A DNA stretch of 37,153 nt from Spirochaetota bacterium (GTDB lineage: Bacteria > Spirochaetota > UBA4802 > UBA5368). Below, one piece after another: positions 1 to 8,624 of the stretch. A program made the translations under genes and the position numbers. The DNA lies in assembly GCA_018263175.1 (NCBI GenBank), contig JADFDB010000009.1:1-37153 (forward strand), read 5' to 3'. Each line of letters begins with the position of its first letter. Positions within the stretch are counted from its first letter, which is position 1. Under the pieces are notes generated by a model. It saw nothing but the letters and a program-made list of their open reading frames with translations. It did not search any database and had not been told where the DNA came from.

Positions 1-2
1 TG

Positions 3-656
3 ATGAAATCGCAGGCGCGGGTCACGCGGATCCCGAAAAGTGAAATCGCCGCCCACGTCAACGCCTTCTACTCGACCGCTCCGGAACAGGTGAAGCTCCC
101 CGAAAGCGCGCTTGTGCTCGGGGAGGGCGATCTTCGCATTTCGGTGTTTACGGACTTTCTGTGCGGGGCATGCTACCGGTTCTACGAGGTGGAAAAGGAC
201 CTCTTCGCCCGCTACCGCGGCCGCATCAGAGTAGAATATTACCACTATCCGCTCGACCACTCCTGCAATCCGGGTGTCGGCAGGAGCCGTTACCCCGGCT
301 CCTGCGCCGCCTCGCGCGCCATGATCGCCGCGTCACGGATGGGGTTCTTCAGGGAGTACTTCCTCGCGCACTTCGTGAATTTCGAGCGGATTAATCACGA
401 ATTCTCGCCGGACGCCGCACTCGCCGCGGCCGCGGGCCTCGCCGATACCGACGCTTTTACCGGCACCATGAATTCGCGGGAAACGGAACGCCTTCTCGCC
501 AGAGACCTCGAGCTTGCGAAGCGGCTCGGCATCCGCGCCACGCCGACCATACTCATCGGGGGCAGGAGGCTTGAGGGAGTGCCGCCGGTGGAGATTTTGT
601 TCGGTATCATCGATCGGGAGCTGCGCCGGGCCGTACGGCCCGGAAAGAAACGCTGA
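3..656 (+). CDS. DsbA-like thioredoxin-fold oxidoreductase (possibly 5'-truncated)
   Basis: A 217-residue thioredoxin-fold protein expected to handle disulfides. The active-site motif is C54-G-A-C57 after a beta strand (RISVFTDF), and the cis-proline loop is A-T180-P181-T. A second cysteine pair (C88 in HSCNP, C101 in GSCAA) lies in the helical insert. That pattern is familiar from DsbA-type domains fused to vitamin K epoxide reductase (VKOR) homologues. There is no signal peptide or membrane segment in the visible sequence, which is odd for a periplasmic DsbA. The ATG at base 3 may therefore be internal, and the gene may begin upstream of the window as the C-terminal part of a VKOR fusion (inference). 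The visible in-frame sequence has no stop before base 3, but only two bases are available. Alternatively TGATG at bases 1-5 is a stop/start overlap with an upstream gene. It converges on priA with a 10-base gap and no obvious terminator. Confidence 0.75.
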   Translation: MKSQARVTRIPKSEIAAHVNAFYSTAPEQVKLPESALVLGEGDLRISVFTDFLCGACYRFYEVEKDLFARYRGRIRVEYYHYPLDHSCNPGVGRSRYPGSCAASRAMIAASRMGFFREYFLAHFVNFERINHEFSPDAALAAAAGLADTDAFTGTMNSRETERLLARDLELAKRLGIRATPTILIGGRRLEGVPPVEILFGIIDRELRRAVRPGKKR

Positions 657-666
657 GGATGGCGGC

Positions 667-2658
667 TTACAGCATGTCGAAGGGATCCACGTCGATTTCG
701 AGATAGACGCCCCGTCCAAGCCGCTCGGCACCGGCCCTGTGCAACGCCGGCCGTATGGATCCTATGTCGCGGGCCTTGATGATTACATGGTGCCGATGGT
801 TCCCGCCGATTCTGGCGAGCGGCGCCTTCGCCGGTCCGAGCACCACGACGTTCTCCACACCTTTCAATTCCGCGCGCAGCACCTCCGCCACCCGCGCCAT
901 GGCGAGCGTAACGGCATCCTCGTCAGGCCCCCTGGCCAGAAGCCGTGTTATGCGCGAAAAAGGCGGGTAGCCCAGGGCCCGGCGCACCGAAAGCTCGTGC
1001 CGGTAGAAGCCGTAATAATCGTGGTTTTTCAGGAAGGCGAACACGTAGTGGTCCTCGTTGAACGTCTGTATGATCACCCGTCCGGGGACATCCCCCCTTC
1101 CCCCGCGCCCCGCAACCTGAAGCAGCAGCGAAAAAACGCGCTCGGAGGCCCGGAAATCGGGGAAATTGAGTCCTATGTCCGCGAGCACCACCCCCACCAC
1201 CGCCACGTTGTGAAAATCGAAGCCCTTGGCGACCATCTGCGTTCCGAGCAGTATGTCGATTTCGCCCGCACGCATTTTTTCGATCAGCTCGAAAATGGCG
1301 TCCTTTTTCCGCGAGCTGTCCTGGTCGAGCCTGAAGATGCGGCTTCCATGAAAGGTGTTCGCGATGATCTCCTCGACGCGCTGGGTGCCCGACCCCACCT
1401 TTTCGAGCCGCTCCGCGCCGCAGGCGGGGCAGGCCTCGGGCAGACGACGCTGGTACCCGCAATAATGGCAGAGCATGTTCCCGTCGCTATGGAAATTGAG
1501 GCTGATGCTGCACTGTGGGCATTCGAGCACCGCGGAGCACTCCCCGCACACCACGAACGGCGCGAAGCCCCGCCGGTTGAGCAGGTATATGGCCTGCAGC
1601 CCGCCGTCGATCGCGCGCTTGGTGTGGAGCTTGAGCGCGGTCGAGAGCACCGCCTCCGGCCGCGCCGAGGAAAGTCGGACTATCTCGATTTCGGGAAGCA
1701 CCGCCTTCCCGTACCGCCCCTTGAGCGCATGAAGCTTCATGAGGCCGCGCTCGGCCGCGTACAGCGACTCGACCGACGGCGTGGCGGAGCCCATGAGCAG
1801 GAGGGCCCCCTCCTTCCGGCATCGGTACAGGGCGATCCTTCGGGCGTTGTACCGGGGTGTACTGTGTTCCTTGTACGAGCCGTCGTGCTCCTCGTCTATG
1901 ATGAGGACACCCAGCCGCGGACACTGCAAAAACACGGCCGAGCGGGTGCCCACGGCGATCTTCGCGTCCCCGGAATAAAAACGCATCCAGTTGTGGAGGC
2001 GCTGCTGTGCCGTGAGACGGCTGTGGTAGACGATAAGCTCATCGCCGAAGACATCGTGGAGCCGTTCGAATATCTGTGAAGAAAGGGATATCTCGGGGAC
2101 GAGGTAGATGACCGACGTGCCGGCGCTCATGAAGCGGCGGGCGATCTCCATGTATACCTCGGTTTTACCGCTGCCGGTAATGCCATGCAGCAGATGGAAG
2201 GGCGAGCCCGCGTCGAACGAAGCCACGATCGCGTCATACACCGCCTGCTGTTCGCCGGTGAGTACGATCGAGCGCGAGGCGGAATCGCCGAAGGGATGGC
2301 GGTAGCGCTTCGATGGCCGCTCGCCCGAAGGGAGCGCCGTCGCGAGCGCCTCGCCGAGTGAGCTGAAATAGTTCTCCGCGACATACCGGGCGCAGTCGAG
2401 CAGGCGCTCGTCGAAGATGGGGGACTCGTCGATGACGGAGCGGATTTCCTTGACCTCGAATCCGGCCGGAGTGTTGCCGTGCACAGCCAGCACGAACGCC
2501 GTCACGGTTCGGCCCCTGAAATCGACCTTCACCCGCGAAAATACCCGTACCGCGGTGCCCTCCGGAACCGAATAGGTAAACATCCCCTCGACCGGAAAGC
2601 CGACGCAGACATCCGCGAAGGAAGCGGGAGCGATGGTGCCGGGAGCGTGCTCAGCCAA
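667..2658 (-). CDS. priA: Primosomal protein N' (replication restart helicase PriA)
   Basis: PriA is a superfamily 2 3'-5' DNA helicase that recognises stalled forks and reloads the replisome. The 663-residue protein has an N-terminal fork-binding domain (about 10-115) and Walker A GITGSGKT at 159-166. A DEEH box follows at 255-258 and the SATPS motif at 291-295. Eight zinc-binding cysteines (371, 374, 380, 383, 397, 400, 410, 413) sit in two pairs of CxxC-type knuckles inside the helicase core, as is diagnostic for PriA. The length is slightly below the E. coli protein. The start is TTG at 2658, preceded by an AAGGGAAAG ribosome site. It overlaps the stop of the UDG-fold gene by eight bases, so the two are probably translationally coupled. 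It is the last gene of the rpoN-headed run. Confidence 0.95.
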   Translation of the reverse strand: MAEHAPGTIAPASFADVCVGFPVEGMFTYSVPEGTAVRVFSRVKVDFRGRTVTAFVLAVHGNTPAGFEVKEIRSVIDESPIFDERLLDCARYVAENYFSSLGEALATALPSGERPSKRYRHPFGDSASRSIVLTGEQQAVYDAIVASFDAGSPFHLLHGITGSGKTEVYMEIARRFMSAGTSVIYLVPEISLSSQIFERLHDVFGDELIVYHSRLTAQQRLHNWMRFYSGDAKIAVGTRSAVFLQCPRLGVLIIDEEHDGSYKEHSTPRYNARRIALYRCRKEGALLLMGSATPSVESLYAAERGLMKLHALKGRYGKAVLPEIEIVRLSSARPEAVLSTALKLHTKRAIDGGLQAIYLLNRRGFAPFVVCGECSAVLECPQCSISLNFHSDGNMLCHYCGYQRRLPEACPACGAERLEKVGSGTQRVEEIIANTFHGSRIFRLDQDSSRKKDAIFELIEKMRAGEIDILLGTQMVAKGFDFHNVAVVGVVLADIGLNFPDFRASERVFSLLLQVAGRGGRGDVPGRVIIQTFNEDHYVFAFLKNHDYYGFYRHELSVRRALGYPPFSRITRLLARGPDEDAVTLAMARVAEVLRAELKGVENVVVLGPAKAPLARIGGNHRHHVIIKARDIGSIRPALHRAGAERLGRGVYLEIDVDPFDML

Positions 2659-3292
2659 TGCTTTCCCTTGCGAGCTTGAGCGTACTCCAGGCGCCCCGTT
2701 TGAGGTCCGGGTTATTGATGAGGGTGATGGGATGGTCGAGGGCGAACCACGACACGGCGGCGTGCCGGTCGCGGACTCGCTTGAGCGGCCGCATGTCGCC
2801 CATCACGATGGCGACGCGCGGGGCCATGCGCGCGATCTCCTCCTCGAGGATCGGCTCGCAGTTTTTGAACATGCCTCCGGGGCTCATGGCGGGGTCGGCG
2901 GGTTCGCATTTAATGAGGCTCGTGATATAGCATTTCCGTATATCGACCTCGATCGCCGCCATCATCTTCTTCATCAGATCGGCCGCTTCCTCGCGGTACT
3001 TTCTGCGCTCCATTCCGCTCACCATCGACGGCGGATTGAGGATGATCATGACGCCGTTTTCGCCGCTGCCGGCCGGCTTTTTGCGGTCGCGCACGGTGCC
3101 GCATTTATCACACCCCCCGCCGTCCGCCCGTTCCGCGGCGGCGCCCTGCGGCGGGTGCCCCCCCTCCGGGCCGGGAGTCGAAACGAACGCCTTCAGAAAA
3201 GCGCGCTCCTCCTCTCCGCGGCAGATGATGATCCGCCCGTTTCTGCGCCCGTCGCGGAGGGCCTTCGCTATGTCGGAGTAATCGGTATCCAT
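2651..3292 (-). CDS. Family-4-like uracil-DNA glycosylase-fold protein with degenerate active site
   Basis: A 213-residue protein that follows the layout of family 4 (Fe-S) uracil-DNA glycosylases. A CxxC lies at 61/64, then the strand-helix segment CYITSLIKCEP with C129, then C145 in FKNCEPILEEEI, a PRVAIVMGD strand and a late DHP (186-188) motif. The four cysteines C61, C64, C129 and C145 match the [4Fe-4S] ligand set of that family. The catalytic motif A, normally GEAPG with a nearby acidic residue, is replaced by LNPPS (85-89). Motif B, normally HPS, reads HPI. It may therefore have lost or changed its glycosylase activity (inference). I chose ATG 3292 over the longer TTG start at 3358 because GGAAAG lies just upstream and the extra 22 residues look non-coding. 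It overlaps priA by eight bases. Confidence 0.7.
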   Translation of the reverse strand: MDTDYSDIAKALRDGRRNGRIIICRGEEERAFLKAFVSTPGPEGGHPPQGAAAERADGGGCDKCGTVRDRKKPAGSGENGVMIILNPPSMVSGMERRKYREEAADLMKKMMAAIEVDIRKCYITSLIKCEPADPAMSPGGMFKNCEPILEEEIARMAPRVAIVMGDMRPLKRVRDRHAAVSWFALDHPITLINNPDLKRGAWSTLKLARESIG

Positions 3293-3380
3293 GTCTTTCC
3301 ACGCGCGGGGACGACCGGCGCCGGGTCTATATGCGCGCTCCCGGAGGCCGCCTGTCAAGAGTAAAACGGCTTTCCGCCGG

Positions 3381-4745
3381 TCAGGAGCCCAGCTTATCCA
3401 GGTCGATGTCGTACTGTTTGATCTTTCGGTGCAGATTTGTCCGCTCTACGCCGAGTTCCCTGGCGGTGAGCGTGACGTTCTTGTCGTTTGCGGCGAGGGC
3501 GCGTATTATATAGTCGCGCTCGAAGTCCTCGCGCGCCGATTTCAGCGGCGAGATGTCCCCGGCCGCGCTCTGCTCTCTGCCCGGGCGGAATTCCAGGTTC
3601 TTCCGGATGTCCTCCTCGTCTATGAGCTCCTTCTGCACCATGATCGAGACGCGCTCGACGACGTTCTTGAGCTCCCGTATGTTGCCGGGCCAGGGGTGCT
3701 CGCAGAGAAAGCGCATGCCGGCATCGGAAATCTCCTTGGTGCCCAGGCCGTGCTCTTTAAGAAAACGATCGAAAAAATACCGGACCAGAAAGGGGATGTC
3801 CTCGCGCCTTTCCGAGAGCGGCGGCACCCGCAGGGGAATGACGTTAAGGCGGTAAAAGAGATCCTCCCTGAAGCGCCCCTCCTCTATCGCCTTCTGCACG
3901 TCGATATTGGTGGCCGAGATGACGCGCACGTCCACCGTCAGGGTTTCGCTTCCTCCGACCCGCTCGAACTGCTGCTCCTGCAAAACGCGCAGCACCTTCG
4001 CCTGCGCGCTCGCGCTCATGTCGCAGATCTCGTCGAGGAAGATGGTGCCGCCGTTAGCCTGCTCGAACTTCCCGAGCCTGCGCCCGAGCGCCCCGGTGAA
4101 CGACCCCTTCTCGTGACCGAAGAGCTCGCTCTCGATGAGTTCGTCGGGGATAGCGGCGCAATTCACCTTGACGAAGGGCCTGTCCGAACGCTTCGATCTG
4201 CGGAAGATCGCCCGGGCCACCAGCTCCTTGCCGGTCCCATTGTCCCCGGTGATGAATACGCGTGCATTGGTGGCCGCCGCGGTCTCGATGATGCGGCGTA
4301 TCTCGCCCATCTGCGGGGATTCGCCGATCATTTCGTCTTCGAGCATCACCTCACGGCGCAGCTTGATGTTCTCCCTCCGCAGGCGGAGCTGCTCGAGCGC
4401 GTTGGCCAGGGTGGTCAGGACCCGTTCCATCGAAGGCGGTTTTTCGAGGAAATCGAAGGCCCCCATCTTGGTCGACTTCACCGCGATGTCGATCGAGCCG
4501 TGCCCCGAGATCATGACGACCGCGGCGTCGGTGTTCATCTGTTTTATCCGCCCCAGCACCTCGATCCCGTCGATGTCGGGCAGCCACACGTCGAGGAAGA
4601 CGAGGTCGACCTGGTTTTTCCCCAGGAATTCGAGCGCGCCCTTTCCGTCCATGCTCGAATGGACCACGTGCCCCTCGTCCTGGAGGATGCCGGTCATCGT
4701 CTTTATGATGTTGCTCTCGTCGTCAACTATCAGTATTGTCGCCAT
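3381..4745 (-). CDS. ntrX: Sigma-54-dependent response regulator, NtrX-like
   Basis: A 454-residue NtrC-family activator: receiver domain, AAA+ ATPase and Fis-type DNA-binding helix-turn-helix. The receiver has acidic D8/D9, phospho-acceptor D52 and K102. The SGHGSIDIAVK stretch with GAFDFLEKP after it is typical of NtrX. The ATPase has Walker A GDNGTGKE (167-174) and Walker B TIFLDE (234-239). The sigma-54 contact loop reads GSFTGA (214-219), a conservative A-to-S change from the usual GAFTGA. The C-terminal HTH includes TARELGVERTNLHRKIK. Its partner kinase ntrY overlaps by 23 bases upstream. Its target sigma factor, rpoN, heads the same gene run. The controlled promoters are not visible here. 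Confidence 0.9.
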   Translation of the reverse strand: MATILIVDDESNIIKTMTGILQDEGHVVHSSMDGKGALEFLGKNQVDLVFLDVWLPDIDGIEVLGRIKQMNTDAAVVMISGHGSIDIAVKSTKMGAFDFLEKPPSMERVLTTLANALEQLRLRRENIKLRREVMLEDEMIGESPQMGEIRRIIETAAATNARVFITGDNGTGKELVARAIFRRSKRSDRPFVKVNCAAIPDELIESELFGHEKGSFTGALGRRLGKFEQANGGTIFLDEICDMSASAQAKVLRVLQEQQFERVGGSETLTVDVRVISATNIDVQKAIEEGRFREDLFYRLNVIPLRVPPLSERREDIPFLVRYFFDRFLKEHGLGTKEISDAGMRFLCEHPWPGNIRELKNVVERVSIMVQKELIDEEDIRKNLEFRPGREQSAAGDISPLKSAREDFERDYIIRALAANDKNVTLTARELGVERTNLHRKIKQYDIDLDKLGS

Positions 4746-6564
4746 CAGGTACCGTACCCGTCTCGTTAATGGGAAGTTCGATCGTGAACTCCGTGCCCTC
4801 GCCCGGCTTCGAACGGGCGCTGATGCCGCCGCGATGCTCGAGAACGATCTTTTCGACGATCGTGAGCCCGAGGCCCGTTCCGTGCGGCTTCCGCGAGAAG
4901 GTGGGCTCGAAAATCCTGTCGAGGTCCTCCTCGTTTATTCCAATGCCGTCGTCACGTATCTGTATGACGATCGTCCGGCGGTCCTCCGGGCCCCGAAGCG
5001 CCGTCAGTATATAGACGTTTCCGCGATCGCCGACCGCGTCGATCGAGTTCTGGATGATGTTGGTGAGCGCCTGACGCATGAGCGATTTGTCCAGGGAGAT
5101 CCGCGGCAGGGACTCCTCCAGGCTGAGATGGAACGACACCCTTTCGTGCCCGTGAAAAAAATTGACGCAGCTCTCGACGATCGGGTTAAGTTCGACCGTC
5201 TCCGGCTTCATCTCGGGCAGCCGGGCGAAGCGCGAGAACTCCCCGAGGAGCTCCATGAGCACGTTCACCTCCTCTATGATCGTGTCGGTGCCGGTCAGGA
5301 CGATGCTCTCGATATCGGGGTGCGACTCGCGGTAGCGCCGTTGTATCCGCTCGGCCGACAGCCGTATCGGCGTAAGCGGGTTCTTGATTTCGTGCACCAG
5401 CTTGCGCGCCACGTCCCTCCACGCCTCGAGTTTCTGCGCGTGAAACTGCGCCTTTCTGCTGGCCTCGAGCTGCCGTATCATCTTGTTGAACGAGTCGAAC
5501 AACAGCGCCATCTCGTCGGGCGAGTCGCGCCTGAGACGCACGGCGAAATCCCCCGCGGCCACCCTGCCCGCCGCGTTTTCGAGCTCCAGCACCGGCCTCG
5601 TAATGTTGGCCGAGAGGAGCAGGCTCACCACCACCGAAACGACCACGATGAGAAACGCGATCAGAAGCAGGAAGATTCCCACCCCGGTCTGGAAATAGGG
5701 TTTCAGGTACTCCTTCTGCCGGTACGTGCCGAGCGATTCCTCGAAAAGCGCGCTGCGCGCAAAGAGGTTTTTCGGAATCACCTTGAAAACCGCCACGAGA
5801 TAATCGCCGGGAAAGAATGTTCCGAGCGCCAGCGACTCCTCTCCGATCGATATGGTGTAGACCGCCGTACCGCGCCGTGGTTTCACCACATCCAGAAATT
5901 TCGCGATTCCACCGCCGTACGGCGCCTTCGGAAGAGGGTCAATCGCGGCCCGGGGCGTCGCCGCGCCCGGCAGGAAGAAGGCCGCTCCATAGCCCCTGGA
6001 GGCGAGGAGTGAAACGATCATGTCCCTGCCGAACGGGGTCGCCGGCGACATGATTCCTCGCTTCAGGGCGAAATCGAGGGAGGCGAGCTCCCGCTCGACC
6101 CCCGCGAATTCCTCGGTAATGGAGGCCCTCGCCATTTCCACCGACTCCTCGAGCGCGAGGGCCGTCTTCTCGGCGATGAGCTCGCTGATGGTGTGGCCGA
6201 TTATGTTGTTTGAAACGAGAATGATCGGCAGGGAAGGCAGAATGGCGACAAACACGAAGGCGAGCGCAATCTTGAAACGTATGCTGAAAAAGGCCTCGGA
6301 GGAGCCCGACGAAAGCTTCCGCCGGAAGGAAATGATGATGAAATACACCGCAGCAACCACCGGGACCATCATCATCGAGTAGAAAAAAAAGCTCCGCGCC
6401 GCCTCCCCCTGGGTGTCGACCGACGGAAAGAGGCCGAGAACCAGGACCGCGGAAAACACGAAAATGCCGATCAGAAAGACGACATCGTGCGCGCGCAGCC
6501 TTTCATAGATGATTTCCCGGATCTTCCTCAGATTCAGTGCGGCGGAAGATTGCATTCGCTCCAT
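4723..6564 (-). CDS. ntrY: Membrane sensor histidine kinase, NtrY-like
   Basis: A 613-residue histidine kinase expected to phosphorylate the adjacent NtrX. Transmembrane segments are visible at about 29-47, 61-80, 97-117 and 294-318. An extracytoplasmic sensing region lies between the third and fourth. A HAMP linker follows (ITRPVLELENAAGRVAAGDF, about 321-340). The HisKA motif is KLVHEIKNPLTPIRL with phospho-acceptor H391. The ATPase has the N box (LTNIIQNSIDAV), G1 (DDGIGI) and G2 (GTGLGLTIVEKIV). I see no PAS domain between HAMP and HisKA, so it is shorter than classical alphaproteobacterial NtrY. The gene lies 22 bases after the DUF4390 gene. Genes of that type often sit next to NtrY-type kinases. 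Confidence 0.88.
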   Translation of the reverse strand: MERMQSSAALNLRKIREIIYERLRAHDVVFLIGIFVFSAVLVLGLFPSVDTQGEAARSFFFYSMMMVPVVAAVYFIIISFRRKLSSGSSEAFFSIRFKIALAFVFVAILPSLPIILVSNNIIGHTISELIAEKTALALEESVEMARASITEEFAGVERELASLDFALKRGIMSPATPFGRDMIVSLLASRGYGAAFFLPGAATPRAAIDPLPKAPYGGGIAKFLDVVKPRRGTAVYTISIGEESLALGTFFPGDYLVAVFKVIPKNLFARSALFEESLGTYRQKEYLKPYFQTGVGIFLLLIAFLIVVVSVVVSLLLSANITRPVLELENAAGRVAAGDFAVRLRRDSPDEMALLFDSFNKMIRQLEASRKAQFHAQKLEAWRDVARKLVHEIKNPLTPIRLSAERIQRRYRESHPDIESIVLTGTDTIIEEVNVLMELLGEFSRFARLPEMKPETVELNPIVESCVNFFHGHERVSFHLSLEESLPRISLDKSLMRQALTNIIQNSIDAVGDRGNVYILTALRGPEDRRTIVIQIRDDGIGINEEDLDRIFEPTFSRKPHGTGLGLTIVEKIVLEHRGGISARSKPGEGTEFTIELPINETGTVPDGDNTDS

Positions 6565-6586
6565 CGCTCCCCGCTTTCCGGCCGCG

Positions 6587-7144
6587 TCAGTATCCCACCG
6601 GCGGCCCGTTTACCCATCCCGTATCGAAATCCCAGAAGCCCACAAGATATTTGAAAATAAGATTCATCGGGAAATAGAGCTCGACCGACTTGAGCTCGGC
6701 CCTCCCGCGCATGGCATAGGACTCCTTTTGCCTGAGGCCGAGACCGCGGAGCTCGTAGTCCTTCAGCGAAAAGAAATAGTCGAGCATGGCGTTTTCGCTC
6801 TGGAACACCGTGCTCTTCCTGCCCTCCCTCACCTGGAATGCCTTCCCCCAGAAATCGTATTTCACCTTTCGGATGATGGTCCTGGAATACACGGTCTTGT
6901 CGCCGATGAGGATTCCGCCCCTGGCGCGGCGTATCTGTATTTCGTAGGTGACCCGTATCTCCATTCCGCGCTTCATGGCCTCGATGATATCATGCCGCTG
7001 GTACGAAACCACCGACAGGTTCACCTGCGCGCCGTCTCCGGCCATGAGTACGGGGCCGAAATTCAGGTCCGCGGCAAAAAGCCCCGCTGGCAGGAAAACG
7101 GCGAGGAACACGGCAGCGTGCAGTATGTTCGCTGTTGTTTTCAT
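6587..7144 (-). CDS. Secreted DUF4390-family protein
   Basis: A 185-residue protein with an N-terminal signal peptide (MKTTANILHAAVFLAVFLPAGLFA). The rest is predicted beta-rich and extracytoplasmic. The segment RVTYEIQIRRAR, followed by a region spaced around FQSENAMLDYFFSLKDYEL and ending in YFPMNLIFKYL...DFDTGW, matches my recollection of the DUF4390 layout. Its molecular function is not known to me. DUF4390 genes are commonly found just upstream of ntrY-like kinases, as here. A role in sensing or presenting an envelope signal to NtrY is inference only. Its ATG overlaps the stop of the preceding gene by one base (TAATG), suggesting coupling. Confidence 0.72.
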   Translation of the reverse strand: MKTTANILHAAVFLAVFLPAGLFAADLNFGPVLMAGDGAQVNLSVVSYQRHDIIEAMKRGMEIRVTYEIQIRRARGGILIGDKTVYSRTIIRKVKYDFWGKAFQVREGRKSTVFQSENAMLDYFFSLKDYELRGLGLRQKESYAMRGRAELKSVELYFPMNLIFKYLVGFWDFDTGWVNGPPVGY

Positions 7145-7743
7145 TAAAACTGAACGGATCTCGTAACCGCGACGTTCACGCCGTCCTTACCGACGTCGAG
7201 GGAAAACCGCGCCTTGTTCTGCGACTTCCAGTAGGGGAAATACACCTCACGGTTGTAGCTCTCCGCCGAATACACCGCATCCACGACGCAGTACACCTTG
7301 AGGAGCAGCATGGAGAAGACATAGCCGATAATAACAGTCTGGTCGCGCTTCTCCATGTCCGACCAGCGCACCACCCCATTGTCCGAGGAGGAATACTTGT
7401 CCGAGTAGTAAAACGCCCCGTAGATCAGAAGTCCCTTCTGCACGAGGTCGGCCAGGAGAAAGAGCGATCCCGCGCCGTAATCCTGTGTGTAGAACTGCCC
7501 CAGGCCGGGCCACACCCACGAAAGCACGCCCGCTATAAAGGGATCCTTTCTGTCGGGCTCGTCGATGAAGAACGCGCCGTCCTCCACCGCCGCGGCGTTT
7601 TTATCCGCGGGGGCCCCGTGCTCCGCCGCGTGCGACACGCCTCCGGATGCGAGCAGAAACAGGACGACGGCCGCGCAGAACGCCGTACAGACACATTTAC
7701 AGCCTTTTCCGTATTCCAATGGAAACCCCTTTCCCCTGTTCAT
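7144..7743 (-). CDS. Small membrane protein with SWxWPGLGQFY motif, paralogue 2
   Basis: Up to 199 residues: a hydrophobic signal or anchor segment, an acidic linker, then DPFIAGVLSWVWPGLGQFY. That motif recurs in its neighbour at 7697-8356 as DPIFAGMLSWYVPGLGQYY. Hydrophobic stretches follow (GSLFLLADLVQKGLLIYGAFYY, then IIGYVFSMLLLKVYCVVDAVYSAESYN). The PGLGQ-aromatic-Y pattern with later DAVxSA resembles DUF5683-type small membrane proteins. The function is unknown. The start is uncertain. ATG at 7743 has no clear ribosome site and gives a 47-base overlap with the upstream gene. TTG at 7719 follows AGGGGAAAGGGG and may be the true start. Confidence 0.7.
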   Translation of the reverse strand: MNRGKGFPLEYGKGCKCVCTAFCAAVVLFLLASGGVSHAAEHGAPADKNAAAVEDGAFFIDEPDRKDPFIAGVLSWVWPGLGQFYTQDYGAGSLFLLADLVQKGLLIYGAFYYSDKYSSSDNGVVRWSDMEKRDQTVIIGYVFSMLLLKVYCVVDAVYSAESYNREVYFPYWKSQNKARFSLDVGKDGVNVAVTRSVQF

Positions 7744-8356
7744 AATCGAAATTAATTTCAGGATACTTCTCCCTCATGCGCTGCCTTCGCCTGTCCAGGC
7801 TCTGGTTGAAATCGCGCGCCGACATCACCGCGTCCGACACGTTGTAAAGATGCAGTACGCCGGCGACCGCCATAAGGCCTATAAACACGTTCCGCCTCGA
7901 GGTCTCGACCACACCGAGATCGGTCCTCCTGGCGTCCACCTTCAGGCTGACGCCCGAACCGCTGCCGGCCGAGAAGTCGAAATTCATAAAATAGAAGAGC
8001 GCGCCGATAACGATTGAATACTCGGTGACGAGAAAGACCGTACCCTTGACATACTGCCCCGAGTAATACTGCCCCAGGCCCGGCACGTACCAGGAGAGCA
8101 TACCGGCGAAAATCGGGTCTCTCTTCTTTAAAAAGAAGACGTTGTTGTAATCGAGCTCGTCGTACAGTTCGCTCGTCCGCTCCGCGGCCTTCGCGGGAGC
8201 CTTCGCGGCGGTCACCGCCTGGGCTGCCGCCTCGCCGACCGCCCCGCCGGCAATAAGCACCGCGGCAAGAATGACCGCCGCCGTCTTTCGCGGCATGAGG
8301 CGGAAGGCGTGCAGAATCATCGTTATGCGATATTCCAAAAGATTATCCTTTTTCAT
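7697..8356 (-). CDS. Small membrane protein with SWYVPGLGQYY motif, paralogue 1
   Basis: A 219-residue protein with an N-terminal hydrophobic signal segment (AAVILAAVLIAGGAVGEAAAQ) and an alanine-rich linker. The shared motif DPIFAGMLSWYVPGLGQYY follows, with a hydrophobic helix (GTVFLVTEYSIVIGALFYF) and a second hydrophobic segment ending in LYNVSDAVMSARDFNQ. It aligns in order with the next gene downstream, including PGLGQ and the DAVxSAxxxN element, so the two are tandem paralogues. DUF5683-like is the closest family I recall. No enzymatic residues stand out. It begins four bases after ptsH. M1 is kept as start, though the ribosome site is weak, and M13 or M21 are possible. Confidence 0.72.
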   Translation of the reverse strand: MKKDNLLEYRITMILHAFRLMPRKTAAVILAAVLIAGGAVGEAAAQAVTAAKAPAKAAERTSELYDELDYNNVFFLKKRDPIFAGMLSWYVPGLGQYYSGQYVKGTVFLVTEYSIVIGALFYFMNFDFSAGSGSGVSLKVDARRTDLGVVETSRRNVFIGLMAVAGVLHLYNVSDAVMSARDFNQSLDRRRQRMREKYPEINFDYEQGKGVSIGIRKRL

Positions 8357-8360
8357 CGCT

Positions 8361-8624
8361 TTAATTTTTAAAATCGTTTTCGATAAGGGACACGAGCTTC
8401 ACCACGGCACTCTCCTCCTCTTCCCCTCTGGCGCGCACGATGAGCCGCGATCCCGAGGTGATGGCCAGCCCCAGCACCGACATTATGGATTTCCCGTTCG
8501 CCTCAACGTTGTCTTTAACGAGAAAGACCTCGCATGGATATTTCATCGCCTCGCGCACGAACATCATGGCGGGCCGGGCATGAACGCCCGCATCGCTTCT
8601 CACCATAACCTCACGCTCAATCAT
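8361..8624 (-). CDS. ptsH: Phosphocarrier protein HPr
   Basis: An 87-residue HPr. The phosphohistidine site is H15 in GVHARPA, and the regulatory serine is S46 in NGKSIMSVLGL. S46 is the residue phosphorylated by HPr kinase, and it is kept here. The protein is the usual length. No enzyme I or sugar-specific enzyme II gene is near, and hprK overlaps immediately upstream by eight bases. This suggests a mainly regulatory HPr circuit rather than a transport cassette (inference from context). Confidence 0.95.
   Translation of the reverse strand: MIEREVMVRSDAGVHARPAMMFVREAMKYPCEVFLVKDNVEANGKSIMSVLGLAITSGSRLIVRARGEEEESAVVKLVSLIENDFKN

Noticed and set aside
514-2079. Long plus-strand open frame opposite priA
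   Set aside because: It is antisense to a clear PriA, has Arg/His/Pro-rich low-complexity content and no recognisable domain. Such frames are common in GC-rich DNA.
3291-6012. Long plus-strand frames opposite ntrX and ntrY
   Set aside because: The minus-strand proteins have complete domain sets. The plus-strand translations have no motif and shadow the codon pattern.
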